A stretch of DNA of 34,402 nt from Candidatus Bathyarchaeota archaeon. Its GTDB lineage: Archaea > Thermoproteota > Bathyarchaeia > 40CM-2-53-6. Below, one piece after another: positions 1 to 8,220 of the stretch. Both the position numbers and the translations under genes were made by a program. Each line of letters begins with the position of its first letter. Within the stretch, counting starts at the first letter, position 1. The DNA is taken from positions 1-34,402 of the forward strand of contig VBAX01000053.1 of the NCBI GenBank assembly GCA_005883075.1, in the 5' to 3' direction. Below the pieces are notes generated by a model. That model made no database searches. It was not told the DNA's origin and saw only the letters and a program-made list of their open reading frames with translations.

Positions 1-167
1 ACTTTACTTCATGGAAAATCGCGATGGAAAATTAGGAAGCTTCCTCCTCATCTTACGGTGGACTCAATCTAATGCTCCTTGGCGGACTTCAACTCTCGTG
101 GTCTTCAATGAGAATATCGGTTGAAGTGAAACTCACCCAATGTGTTTGTGGGAGAGGAGGGTGAGAA

Positions 168-674
168 TTGGAAGAGAAACAAAAATCGAGGTTAAGATTC
201 AATCGGACAGGAAAAATCATACTGGGCATAATCGCCATCGCCGCAGTCGCGGGCGTCGCGGCGTTCGTGACCTTCACACAGTACTTCCCAGCAGTTCCAA
301 CAGCAACACCAGCAGCAAACCTAGTGCCGAACTGTGGAACATCTACACCGGGAGACGTACTGACATTCACGCCAGCCACAGTGGTAGCAGGCCAGCCCTT
401 CGCCATAGTCTACAGTTGCACGTCTGGACCAGCAATAACAGTGACAAACGGTCCTATCACCAAGATTCCAACAGAGGCACCAGCAATCGGCGCAGGCGGC
501 ATGCCTACAACCCTTAGCCTAATCGCTCCGGGCGACACCTGTACCTCCACAGCAGGAATAGCTCTAGCACAAAGCACGGCAGTCAGTATCCCAACAGGCA
601 GCTACAACTATTGCGCGACTGGAACCTCTGCCGCAGTGACGGGAGTCGTTAGCTTCACCGTGGCTTGGGCTTAA
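168..674 (+). CDS. Small secreted/membrane-anchored protein with N-terminal TM segment (paralogue of 883..1341)
   Basis: TTG-start ORF; hydrophobic N-terminus (IILGIIAIAAVAGVAAFV) then NLVPNC...ATVVAG...YSC...YC...TGVVSFTVAW, shared with the next ORF. Confidence 0.75.
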   Translation: MEEKQKSRLRFNRTGKIILGIIAIAAVAGVAAFVTFTQYFPAVPTATPAANLVPNCGTSTPGDVLTFTPATVVAGQPFAIVYSCTSGPAITVTNGPITKIPTEAPAIGAGGMPTTLSLIAPGDTCTSTAGIALAQSTAVSIPTGSYNYCATGTSAAVTGVVSFTVAWA

Positions 675-882
675 ACGATATCCCAAGGCACCTCTATCTC
701 CCCCTTTTTTCCTACGACGAATATCATTTACGTGCCAACAAGTGCCGGAGAACCTCTTGTCAAATAACCTGAATGGAGAAGAAGCCACGAGTAGTTTTTA
801 AGGTAAGGCGGCGTTACTTGTATTCTAAGCAATTGGTAACGCTGCGGTCAAACAGGACCCCAATACCCGACATTATCCGACC

Positions 883-1341
883 TTGTCTGTTCCTGAAAGA
901 AGAAACAAGGTGGCCCGGGCTATCATGATTGGGGTACTGGTCTTTCTGGTCGCAATTCCGATCGGGGCTACGGCAGTTCTGGCCACATCACGTGAGAAGA
1001 GAAATTCCAACCTGGTACCTAACTGCTTGACCCTTCGGTCCAGTCAGGCGACCGTTGTTGCCGGCGGTTCCGGAGTGATATTGTTCTCTTGCGGTGGTAA
1101 TGCCGCGCTCACTGTCGGGAAGTCTGATCAGTTCCGACCCTTCTTCACGTTGCCGACAGGATATACAGGTCTGAAAATCGTGAATCATGCTCTCGGAGCT
1201 AACGACTGCAACCATGGTCCGATCCTGGTTTCGGGCCAGCGCTTTGATCTTGGTGGGCCAGGAAACTTCGACTACTGCGTGGGCTATGCTAACGCTCCAA
1301 GTACTGGACTAGCTTCTTTCAAAGTGACATGGTCGAAGTGA
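883..1341 (+). CDS. Small secreted/membrane-anchored protein, paralogue of 168..674
   Basis: TTG-start ORF; N-terminal TM (AIMIGVLVFLVAIPIGATAVL) and the same NLVPNC/ATVVAG/SC/YC/TG..SF.V.W pattern. Confidence 0.75.
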   Translation: MSVPERRNKVARAIMIGVLVFLVAIPIGATAVLATSREKRNSNLVPNCLTLRSSQATVVAGGSGVILFSCGGNAALTVGKSDQFRPFFTLPTGYTGLKIVNHALGANDCNHGPILVSGQRFDLGGPGNFDYCVGYANAPSTGLASFKVTWSK

Positions 1342-1556
1342 TCCGGACGCCCCGCATTGAAATGGGATTTCTACCTGTCCAGCAAGCCTAGAAGAAAGTT
1401 CTAGCCCGGTCCCATCTGAAGGCTAGTCCTGGACAAATCAGGAAAGGTCAAAATAAGCTGCGGAATGGATTTAGAGAGAATGAAAAAAGTTTCAGTATGG
1501 TATAAGGTTCGGAAAAACAACAACCCTTAACTGAAACTTATTTTCTGGGAGCCTTT

Positions 1557-1667
1557 GCTCCGGTAGTATAGCCCGGTCCACAAGTTTGGCCGAAAGTATG
1601 CCGGACTCTCGATCCGGCGACCCGGGTTCAAAAGGCTCCAAAGAGCCTGACTGTCCCGGCCGGAGCA
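1557..1667 (+). tRNA. tRNA-Glu (anticodon CTC at 1608-1610) with putative introns in D-loop (~1579-1593) and T-loop (~1633-1653)
   Basis: Acceptor GCTCCGG/CCGGAGC (7 bp), anticodon arm CCGGA-CTCTCGA-TCCGG, T-stem CCGGG...CCCGG; removing ~15 and ~21 nt leaves a canonical 75-nt tRNA with loop TTCAAAT. Confidence 0.85.
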
Positions 1668-1680
1668 CTAGACCACAAAC

Positions 1681-2250
1681 TTGGCCAGCATCATACTCAT
1701 AACCGGCACACCCGGAGTCGGAAAGACGGTGTTGGCCCAGAGCCTCTCACGAAAGTCAGGCTTCAAACTGGTCGAACTAGGCAATCTGGTAAGGAAAGAA
1801 AGGCTCTACACCCGCTTTGATAAAGCTAAGAAAACCTACATCGTAGATGAAGGAAAGCTTCGAAGGCGTCTGGAAGTGTTGTCGCGATCACCGGAGAGAG
1901 TCGTTCTACCAACTCACCTGATTGGAAGATTTCTCCCCAAAGCCTCGGTGAAAACGGCCTTAGTACTTCGTCTAGATCCGGTAGTTCTCTATAAGCGACT
2001 GCGGGGGAGGGGGTGGACGAAAAGGAAGGCTTGGGAAAATACAGAAGCAGAGATATTGGACGTGTGCCTCCAAGAGTCTCGTTTGCTCCTCGGAACCCGG
2101 AAGGTGTTTGAGATTGACACTACTCGAAAGTCGGCCAGTGCTGTATACAGGGAAGCGTTGAGCGCCTTGTCAGGTGGGAGAACTGGCAGGTCAGGGTTAG
2201 TAAACTGGCTCGCTCGTTACGATCCGGTCGAATTGGAGAGAACTCTATGA
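1681..2250 (+). CDS. AK6/Fap7-like adenylate kinase (P-loop nucleotide kinase)
   Basis: N-terminal IILITGTPGVGKT Walker A; LGNLVRKERLYTRFDKAKKTYIVDEGKL and PTHLIGRFLP resemble AK6-type kinases. Confidence 0.85.
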   Translation: MASIILITGTPGVGKTVLAQSLSRKSGFKLVELGNLVRKERLYTRFDKAKKTYIVDEGKLRRRLEVLSRSPERVVLPTHLIGRFLPKASVKTALVLRLDPVVLYKRLRGRGWTKRKAWENTEAEILDVCLQESRLLLGTRKVFEIDTTRKSASAVYREALSALSGGRTGRSGLVNWLARYDPVELERTL

Positions 2251-2471
2251 CTGAGAGGGAAAGGTTCTGGATTATCAAGTGCCCGCGTTGCCAGACATAT
2301 CAGATTGCTGATTCTAGGAACAAGAGCAAGACTTGTTCTCAGTGCTCGCGACGGTTTGAGATTCTCGATCTGCCTGTTCTTGCTTCTGCCAAGGGTGCGA
2401 GGGAAGCGAGGGCTATAGTGGCCGACCTGAAGATGCCGAGAACAACTGTATCTGAACCAAAGGTGATATAG
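2247..2471 (+). CDS. Small zinc-ribbon protein
   Basis: 74 aa, CPRC...CSQC pair; start overlaps stop of upstream gene. Confidence 0.75.
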   Translation: MTERERFWIIKCPRCQTYQIADSRNKSKTCSQCSRRFEILDLPVLASAKGAREARAIVADLKMPRTTVSEPKVI

Positions 2472-2537
2472 CGGTCTCCGGGTCCGCACGCTTCAAGGGT
2501 GCCTGGATAACTGTCTTCGACCGCGGGCCGGAAGTTC

Positions 2538-2939
2538 ATGGAAGAACTCTCGAATCTTCTCCAAAAACACGTTAGCGTCTTGACCACTCAGGGAAAGACT
2601 TTCATCGGCACTCTGACGGGCGTTGACACCGAAACCCTTAGCGTCTGCCTCACTAATGCAAAGTCGGACGCTGGTGATATCCACAAGGTCTTTCTGAACG
2701 GCGACACTATTGTCCAAATATCTAGTTTTGAGAAGCCATTTGATCTTCAGAGTCTTGGCGAGAGACTTGAACGGGTCTTTCCAAGAATGGTACGCGTGAT
2801 GGATGATGCGGGAGTGATCGTTGTGATGGACAGAATCCGGGTCAACGAGAGGGGAATCATCGAAGGCACGGGTCCAGCTGCGGAGCGGGTTCAGCGGGTC
2901 TTTGACGAGTTCATGAGGGAAAAAGGCGTCAAGGCCTAA
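2538..2939 (+). CDS. Lsm/Sm-like archaeal protein with C-terminal extension (SmAP3-like)
   Basis: N-terminal Sm fold pattern (LLQKHVSVLTTQGKTFIGTLTGVDTETLSVCL...GDTIVQI) plus C-terminal domain. Confidence 0.7.
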   Translation: MEELSNLLQKHVSVLTTQGKTFIGTLTGVDTETLSVCLTNAKSDAGDIHKVFLNGDTIVQISSFEKPFDLQSLGERLERVFPRMVRVMDDAGVIVVMDRIRVNERGIIEGTGPAAERVQRVFDEFMREKGVKA

Positions 2940-2947
2940 ATCCCGTT

Positions 2948-4522
2948 TTGTCCTTTCAGGTACACGGCAAGGATCTTCTCGGTAGAATCGGAACACTGAC
3001 CACTAAGAGCGGTAGCTTTCAGACACCTCACATGTTTCCCGTCGTGGACCCGAACCTTCCGATCATTGATCCAAAATTCTATCGCGAGGCCGGCATTAGC
3101 GCGATAATGACGAACGCCTATCTCTTGAAGAGAGGTCGTCCAGGTCAGCCGCCGAAGGATATTCATGAGACCCTGGATTTCAAGGGGACAGTGGCCACAG
3201 ATTCTGGAGCTTACCAGATTCTCGAGTATGGACATGTAGGCGTGAGGCCCGCCGAGATCGTTGCTTACCAAGAGAAGATCGACACTGACATTGGAGTGAT
3301 TCTTGATCTTCCAACTGGCTTCCACAGCGATGCAAGACGAGCCGGATGGACTGTTGACGAGACGGTTCGCAGAGCAGATGAAGCTCTCAAGCGAATCAAA
3401 CGGAAGGATATCCTATGGGTAGGTCCGGTCCAGGGAGGAATCCACATCAAAGAAGTCGCTCGGTCCGCCATCGAGATGGGAAAACGACCATTCTCAATCT
3501 ACGCGCTCGGTAGCCCCACCGAGCTAATGGAGGCGCAGCGTTTCGACGTTCTAGTGGACATGATAGTCGCTGCCAAGAAGGGTCTCCCCCATTCCCGACC
3601 CTTGCACCTGTTCGGCGCAGGTCATCCTTCCATGTTCCCATTCATAGTCGCTCTGGGCTGCGACATGTTCGATTCGGCTGCATACGCGCTCTACGCCCGG
3701 AGAGGCAGGTACCTCACCTCCGAAGGAACCCAGGAACTGGCTGAGATCGAAGAGTTCTCCTGCATGTGTAGGATCTGTGACAGAACTACTCCGGGAGAGA
3801 TGCGACGTCTTGATCTACCCGAAAAGGAGCAACTCTTGTCAAAACACAACCTTCTCGCCTGCTTCTCTGAGCTACGCAGGATTCGAGAAGCGATCAGAAG
3901 GGGCCACCTCTGGGATCTCCTCGAACATCGGACCTATGCAAACCCAGCCTTCAAAAAATTCCTTGCAAAGATCGTTCAACATTCTCCCTTTCTGGAACGG
4001 TTCACGCCGACAGTGAAGCCTCGCGGGATCTCCCATTTCGGCAAGGCAAGTGATGATCGTCCCGAGATGGTTCGTTACAATGAGAGGAAGTCGCGCATCC
4101 CGATGGAACGGGGCAAGGCTGTTGTTCTCTTGCCTGGCCGCTGGAGGAGACCCTATCACGAGGACCCACGAAACCTGCCCATGGTCAGTAAACTCGCAAA
4201 CAGGCCAAACGTGTCCATCTGCTTCTACACAATCCCATTCGGGCCGGTGCCGATGGAACTTGATGAGACCTTTCCTCTAGCGCAGACCGAGAGCTTCGAT
4301 AGTCACGAACCGACAATGTACGAGGAGAGAGCGTGTCAGGTGGCCGCCTGGGTCAAACGATTGTCCCCGAAGCAGGTTTTCCTAGTTTCCGAGGGAGAAT
4401 ACGGCGGGGCACTTCGAAAGGAACTCTCAGGGGCAACTCGGCAGTTGAAAGTTATTGGAATCCAGGCCAAAGGGTCGAAGCCGGACCTTATTGTAGATTC
4501 GATCATTCGGCGGTTGCGCTAG
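2948..4522 (+). CDS. tgtA: Archaeal tRNA-guanine(15) transglycosylase (archaeosine pathway), with C-terminal extension
   Basis: FQTPHMFPVVDP, TDSGAYQI, WVGPVQGG, HLFGAGHPSMFPF, CMCRICDRTTPGEM motifs; TTG start. Confidence 0.92.
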   Translation: MSFQVHGKDLLGRIGTLTTKSGSFQTPHMFPVVDPNLPIIDPKFYREAGISAIMTNAYLLKRGRPGQPPKDIHETLDFKGTVATDSGAYQILEYGHVGVRPAEIVAYQEKIDTDIGVILDLPTGFHSDARRAGWTVDETVRRADEALKRIKRKDILWVGPVQGGIHIKEVARSAIEMGKRPFSIYALGSPTELMEAQRFDVLVDMIVAAKKGLPHSRPLHLFGAGHPSMFPFIVALGCDMFDSAAYALYARRGRYLTSEGTQELAEIEEFSCMCRICDRTTPGEMRRLDLPEKEQLLSKHNLLACFSELRRIREAIRRGHLWDLLEHRTYANPAFKKFLAKIVQHSPFLERFTPTVKPRGISHFGKASDDRPEMVRYNERKSRIPMERGKAVVLLPGRWRRPYHEDPRNLPMVSKLANRPNVSICFYTIPFGPVPMELDETFPLAQTESFDSHEPTMYEERACQVAAWVKRLSPKQVFLVSEGEYGGALRKELSGATRQLKVIGIQAKGSKPDLIVDSIIRRLR

Positions 4523-5247
4523 GCGTAGAGTCTCTCATGCGATTTCGTGAGTTTCGATTTGTGATCATACTCTCTCTCGATAAGTTTCGCATCCTTCAAT
4601 AGCTCTTTGAGGTTGACCTTGAAATTGTATGCTTTCGAGATCTTTCGGATAGCTAGCGCGGCAGCTGCAGGGTCAGCCCGCGCCGGCTCGGCATATGGAA
4701 GAACCGCAATCGCGGGGAAGTCATGAATTTCAAACTCGCTCAACATCACTGCAAGTGGCCCATAGACTAGAAGGCCAGGCTCGAGGATCGGTGCTTTGAA
4801 GACCTTGGCTCGATCAATGTATGCGCCAGTTGGAACGACGCAGAATTCGTCGTTGTTATTTCTGAAAGACGAGTCTAGCCCACCGATCAGAATCGCGTCT
4901 TTGAACTTGCCCTTGACAGCCCAGTTTGCAAGGACCTTTGCAAACTCGGCCTCTTCAGATCTGTGGGGAGAAAATTCCAGCTTGACAAGGACCGTCTTGC
5001 CTCTCCGGTATACTTCGAAAGGTGTGACCAGGCCCCCGTCGGCTGTCCCGACCCATGGCGGTGGGTTTGCAACTTGGACAAAGCCCACCCGCTCGGCTTT
5101 TAGTGCGTGTATCATGTAGGACGTTGCAATGTAACCTGTCTGTCCCACGCCGTGGAACCCCGTGACTAGCGTGGATCCTTTGAGATTCTTCGCATCGACG
5201 AGGAGCTGAACTGGCACTCTAATACCCACTGAACAATGTAGATTCAT
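4519..5247 (-). CDS. PAC2 family (proteasome assembly chaperone-like) protein
   Basis: TLVTGFHGVGQTGYIATSYMIHALKAERVGFV and the DAILIGGLDSS region match the archaeal PAC2 pattern. Confidence 0.8.
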   Translation of the reverse strand: MNLHCSVGIRVPVQLLVDAKNLKGSTLVTGFHGVGQTGYIATSYMIHALKAERVGFVQVANPPPWVGTADGGLVTPFEVYRRGKTVLVKLEFSPHRSEEAEFAKVLANWAVKGKFKDAILIGGLDSSFRNNNDEFCVVPTGAYIDRAKVFKAPILEPGLLVYGPLAVMLSEFEIHDFPAIAVLPYAEPARADPAAAALAIRKISKAYNFKVNLKELLKDAKLIEREYDHKSKLTKSHERLYA

Positions 5248-5382
5248 CTAGCTTAACGGTGCCTAAAAATCTCTCCGGAGACAGGGTTGTAGGGCTTTTA
5301 TTGTAGTCTTTCAAACCAGTCCATTCGTAGAGTGAACAAGAATTTCTCGCGATAATCCATTTCATACTGTTACGGTGAACGG

Positions 5383-6642
5383 ATGAAGATCAGGTTCTTA
5401 GGCGCCTGCCAAGAAGTAGGCAGGTCCGCATTCGCAGTAAGCGTCGGCAGCAAGTACCTCGTCCTCGACTACGGCGTAATGGTAAACCATCACGTCGGAT
5501 TCCCGATGCACATCCCTCCGAAGGAGGTGGAGGCGATCGTGCTTACACACGCGCACCTGGATCACGTCGGGTCTGCTCCAATATTCTACATTCACGGCGG
5601 CGTCCCTCTCTATGGAGTACAACCAACTTTCACGCTTACCAGTCTAATCATCAAAGACTTCCTCAAACTTAGCGGTTACTACGCACCGTACGAGTTCATG
5701 GACCTCCAGACGATGCTGAAGCATCAGCGTGAGCTTCAGTATCACCAGTCGATCGATGTCGGGGACGCGTCTCTAACTCTTGTTAATGCTGGCCACATAC
5801 CGGGCAGCGCTCAGGCACTAATCACTTCCGAAGGCAAACGCTTGCTGTATACGGGCGACTTCAACCGTCAGCCAACCAGGCTCGTTGACGGTGCGGACCC
5901 TGGCAACTACAAGGATCTGGATGCGATCATCATCGAAGGAACGTACGCCACAGAGGACCACCCGATGCGGGATGGACTGGAAAAAGAGTTTGTCGAAAAA
6001 GTAACAGAAGTAGTCGAGGGAGGTGGAACGGTTCTCGTCCCAGCCTTCGGTGTCGGCCGATCTCAGGAACTACTGTCAGTACTCTCAGCTTACCATTTCG
6101 AGCATCCGGTTTTCGTCGACGGAATGGCCCTCGATGCTATGGAGATGCTGCTGAAATATCCATCATCCCTAAGGGACTCGTCAGTTTTCGAGCGGGCTAG
6201 CAAGATGGCTCACTGGGTGGACGGATGGAATGATCGAAGGAGGGCTGCAAAGACTGCGGGTGTGATAATATCGCCGGCAGGGATGCTGAAGGGGGGTGCG
6301 TCCGTTTTCTACATGGAGAATGTTGCCGCGAAGAAACAGAATGCGGTGTTCATGGTCAGCTTCCAGGTCCCCGGTAGCCCTGGCAGGATCCTCTTGGAGC
6401 GGAAGAAGTTCGTTATCCACGGCAAAGCTCGACCGGTAGATGCGAGAGTAGAGAGGTTCGACTTCTCATCCCACGGGGGCAGACGAGAACTCGAATTGAC
6501 GCTATCGGATCTCGATAAGAAGACGAAAGTGTTCATTGTGCACGGCGCGGAAGGAAACTGCAAGAAACTTGCGGACTGGGCTTCGAAGGAACAGGGACTG
6601 GACGCAAAGGCTCCCAAGACCGGGGACGTTATCGAGATTTAG
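5383..6642 (+). CDS. Metallo-beta-lactamase/beta-CASP RNA exonuclease family protein
   Basis: LTHAHLDHVGS, GHIPGSAQALI, LYTGDF, VLVPAFGVGRSQELL, SSHGGRREL and IVHGAEGNC motifs. Confidence 0.88.
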   Translation: MKIRFLGACQEVGRSAFAVSVGSKYLVLDYGVMVNHHVGFPMHIPPKEVEAIVLTHAHLDHVGSAPIFYIHGGVPLYGVQPTFTLTSLIIKDFLKLSGYYAPYEFMDLQTMLKHQRELQYHQSIDVGDASLTLVNAGHIPGSAQALITSEGKRLLYTGDFNRQPTRLVDGADPGNYKDLDAIIIEGTYATEDHPMRDGLEKEFVEKVTEVVEGGGTVLVPAFGVGRSQELLSVLSAYHFEHPVFVDGMALDAMEMLLKYPSSLRDSSVFERASKMAHWVDGWNDRRRAAKTAGVIISPAGMLKGGASVFYMENVAAKKQNAVFMVSFQVPGSPGRILLERKKFVIHGKARPVDARVERFDFSSHGGRRELELTLSDLDKKTKVFIVHGAEGNCKKLADWASKEQGLDAKAPKTGDVIEI

Positions 6643-6648
6643 CGCTCC

Positions 6649-7503
6649 ATGGCAGAGGAAGAACACAGGGCTTTCAAGCCCCGCCCACGCCATCTCTATC
6701 CGGTAATTCTCAGCCTAGCTGTAACGGGCATTCTTGGATATCCGATCTCAAACCAGATCGTTCCCCAAGCCCAGGTAACGCCTTTCCAGGGCGACAGTCT
6801 GGGTTCAGCAGGTCTCAACGCGATAATTTTCGTAATTGCTCTTGGAGCGAGCGCAACGGCAATGCTTCTCATGATTAGGAGAGGCAAGATGGGGTTCATC
6901 CGCTCGCTCATCAGAGCCGCGGTTCTCGTAGTGTCGTTTGCCGTTGCGTTCTGGTACACGTCCTCTATCTTCTTCGTGATTCCAAACTCTCCCTCAGACC
7001 CTTTGGCGACCATTATCCTCCTGGGTGTTTCGCTCGGAACAGCCGTGGCGATTGGCCTTACAATATTCGGAAGAGCTAGAAAGTATCAGTTAATCGGTGT
7101 GACACTCATCGGTGCGCTGACGGGGATCTTCTTAGGCTACTCGATCGGACCCGTGACTGCGCTCGTACTCATTGGCGCCCTTGTGATATACGACATTGTC
7201 GCGGTGTTCCGTGGTCCTGTCGGAGCCCTCGCGAGGACAATTGGAGAAGGTGATCTTCCCGGTGCGGTTTTTACCTATGGGGATTTGACCATCGGGATGG
7301 GAGACATGGTCTTCTATTCGCTGGTCGCAACAACAGCCCTCGTCTACTTCGGTGGAGTTCTCTCATTCTTCGGGGCGGCGATCGGGATACTCGCCGGAAC
7401 CTTCCTCGGGTTCAAAGCGCTCTCAAAGTATGAGATGTTTCCCGGTCTCCCGTTTTCCCTGCTACTCGGGGTCGCGGGAATGCTCCTTGCAAGTTTCCTA
7501 TAG
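6649..7503 (+). CDS. Presenilin/signal-peptide-peptidase-like intramembrane aspartyl protease (A22)
   Basis: Polytopic protein with catalytic YD (LVIYDIVAVF), GxGD (TIGMGDMVFYS) and PAL-like (FPGLPFS) motifs. Confidence 0.88.
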   Translation: MAEEEHRAFKPRPRHLYPVILSLAVTGILGYPISNQIVPQAQVTPFQGDSLGSAGLNAIIFVIALGASATAMLLMIRRGKMGFIRSLIRAAVLVVSFAVAFWYTSSIFFVIPNSPSDPLATIILLGVSLGTAVAIGLTIFGRARKYQLIGVTLIGALTGIFLGYSIGPVTALVLIGALVIYDIVAVFRGPVGALARTIGEGDLPGAVFTYGDLTIGMGDMVFYSLVATTALVYFGGVLSFFGAAIGILAGTFLGFKALSKYEMFPGLPFSLLLGVAGMLLASFL

Positions 7504-8211
7504 AGACGCCAGTGTCGCTGATGCCTCAGCCAAACTCGAAAATCGATAATCGGCAATGCTGTCAACCATGGGTCTCTTCGAGACCAGAACCGTCTTCATT
7601 CCGGTAATCCTGCCTCCCCAGATATCATGTCTCTCTGAATCGCCCACAATGACAGCTTCCCGTGGCTGCAGCTTAAACTGCATGAGCGCGTAGAGAAAGA
7701 TTCCCGGGTCAGGCTTACGGATCCCTACAAAAGCCGATGTTACGACTCTGTCGAAATATTCCAGCAGCCCTACTTGGCGGAGGATCTCTACTGCAACATC
7801 GTGAGATGATACATTCGATATTATTCCAAGCTTGATCCTTCGTTTCGAAAGCTTCTCCAAGAGAGGTTTCGAATCGGGGAAAACGACCGCGTTTTCGGCC
7901 CTGGCGGAGACGATGATCTTGATTGCATCCTCGACCAAACTGTCCTCAGGTTCATGGCCGAGTGCCCGTCTTAGGAGTTGTACTATCCACGCCTGTATTG
8001 GAATCTCGACGTGGTGCCTTGTGCGAAAGGCCTCGTTTACCTTGTAGCCTTGCTTATAGATCGCGAAGAGTTCTGATGGGGACTTTCCTCGTGGTAGGAT
8101 CTTGCTCACTTTTTCTAGGGCCTTCATCGTGACTAGGTTGTCTTCGATGTTTTGTGTTACAAGAGTCTCTCCAAGGTCGAAAAAAATAGCTTTAGTCCGC
8201 GCCATGGACAA
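7498..8211 (-). CDS. HAD-superfamily hydrolase
   Basis: FFDLGETLV (motif I), IISNVSS (motif II), RKPDPGIF, VIVGDSERHDIWGG (motifs III/IV). Confidence 0.9.
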   Translation of the reverse strand: MSMARTKAIFFDLGETLVTQNIEDNLVTMKALEKVSKILPRGKSPSELFAIYKQGYKVNEAFRTRHHVEIPIQAWIVQLLRRALGHEPEDSLVEDAIKIIVSARAENAVVFPDSKPLLEKLSKRRIKLGIISNVSSHDVAVEILRQVGLLEYFDRVVTSAFVGIRKPDPGIFLYALMQFKLQPREAVIVGDSERHDIWGGRITGMKTVLVSKRPMVDSIADYRFSSLAEASATLASL

Positions 8212-8220
8212 TTGCTCGAA

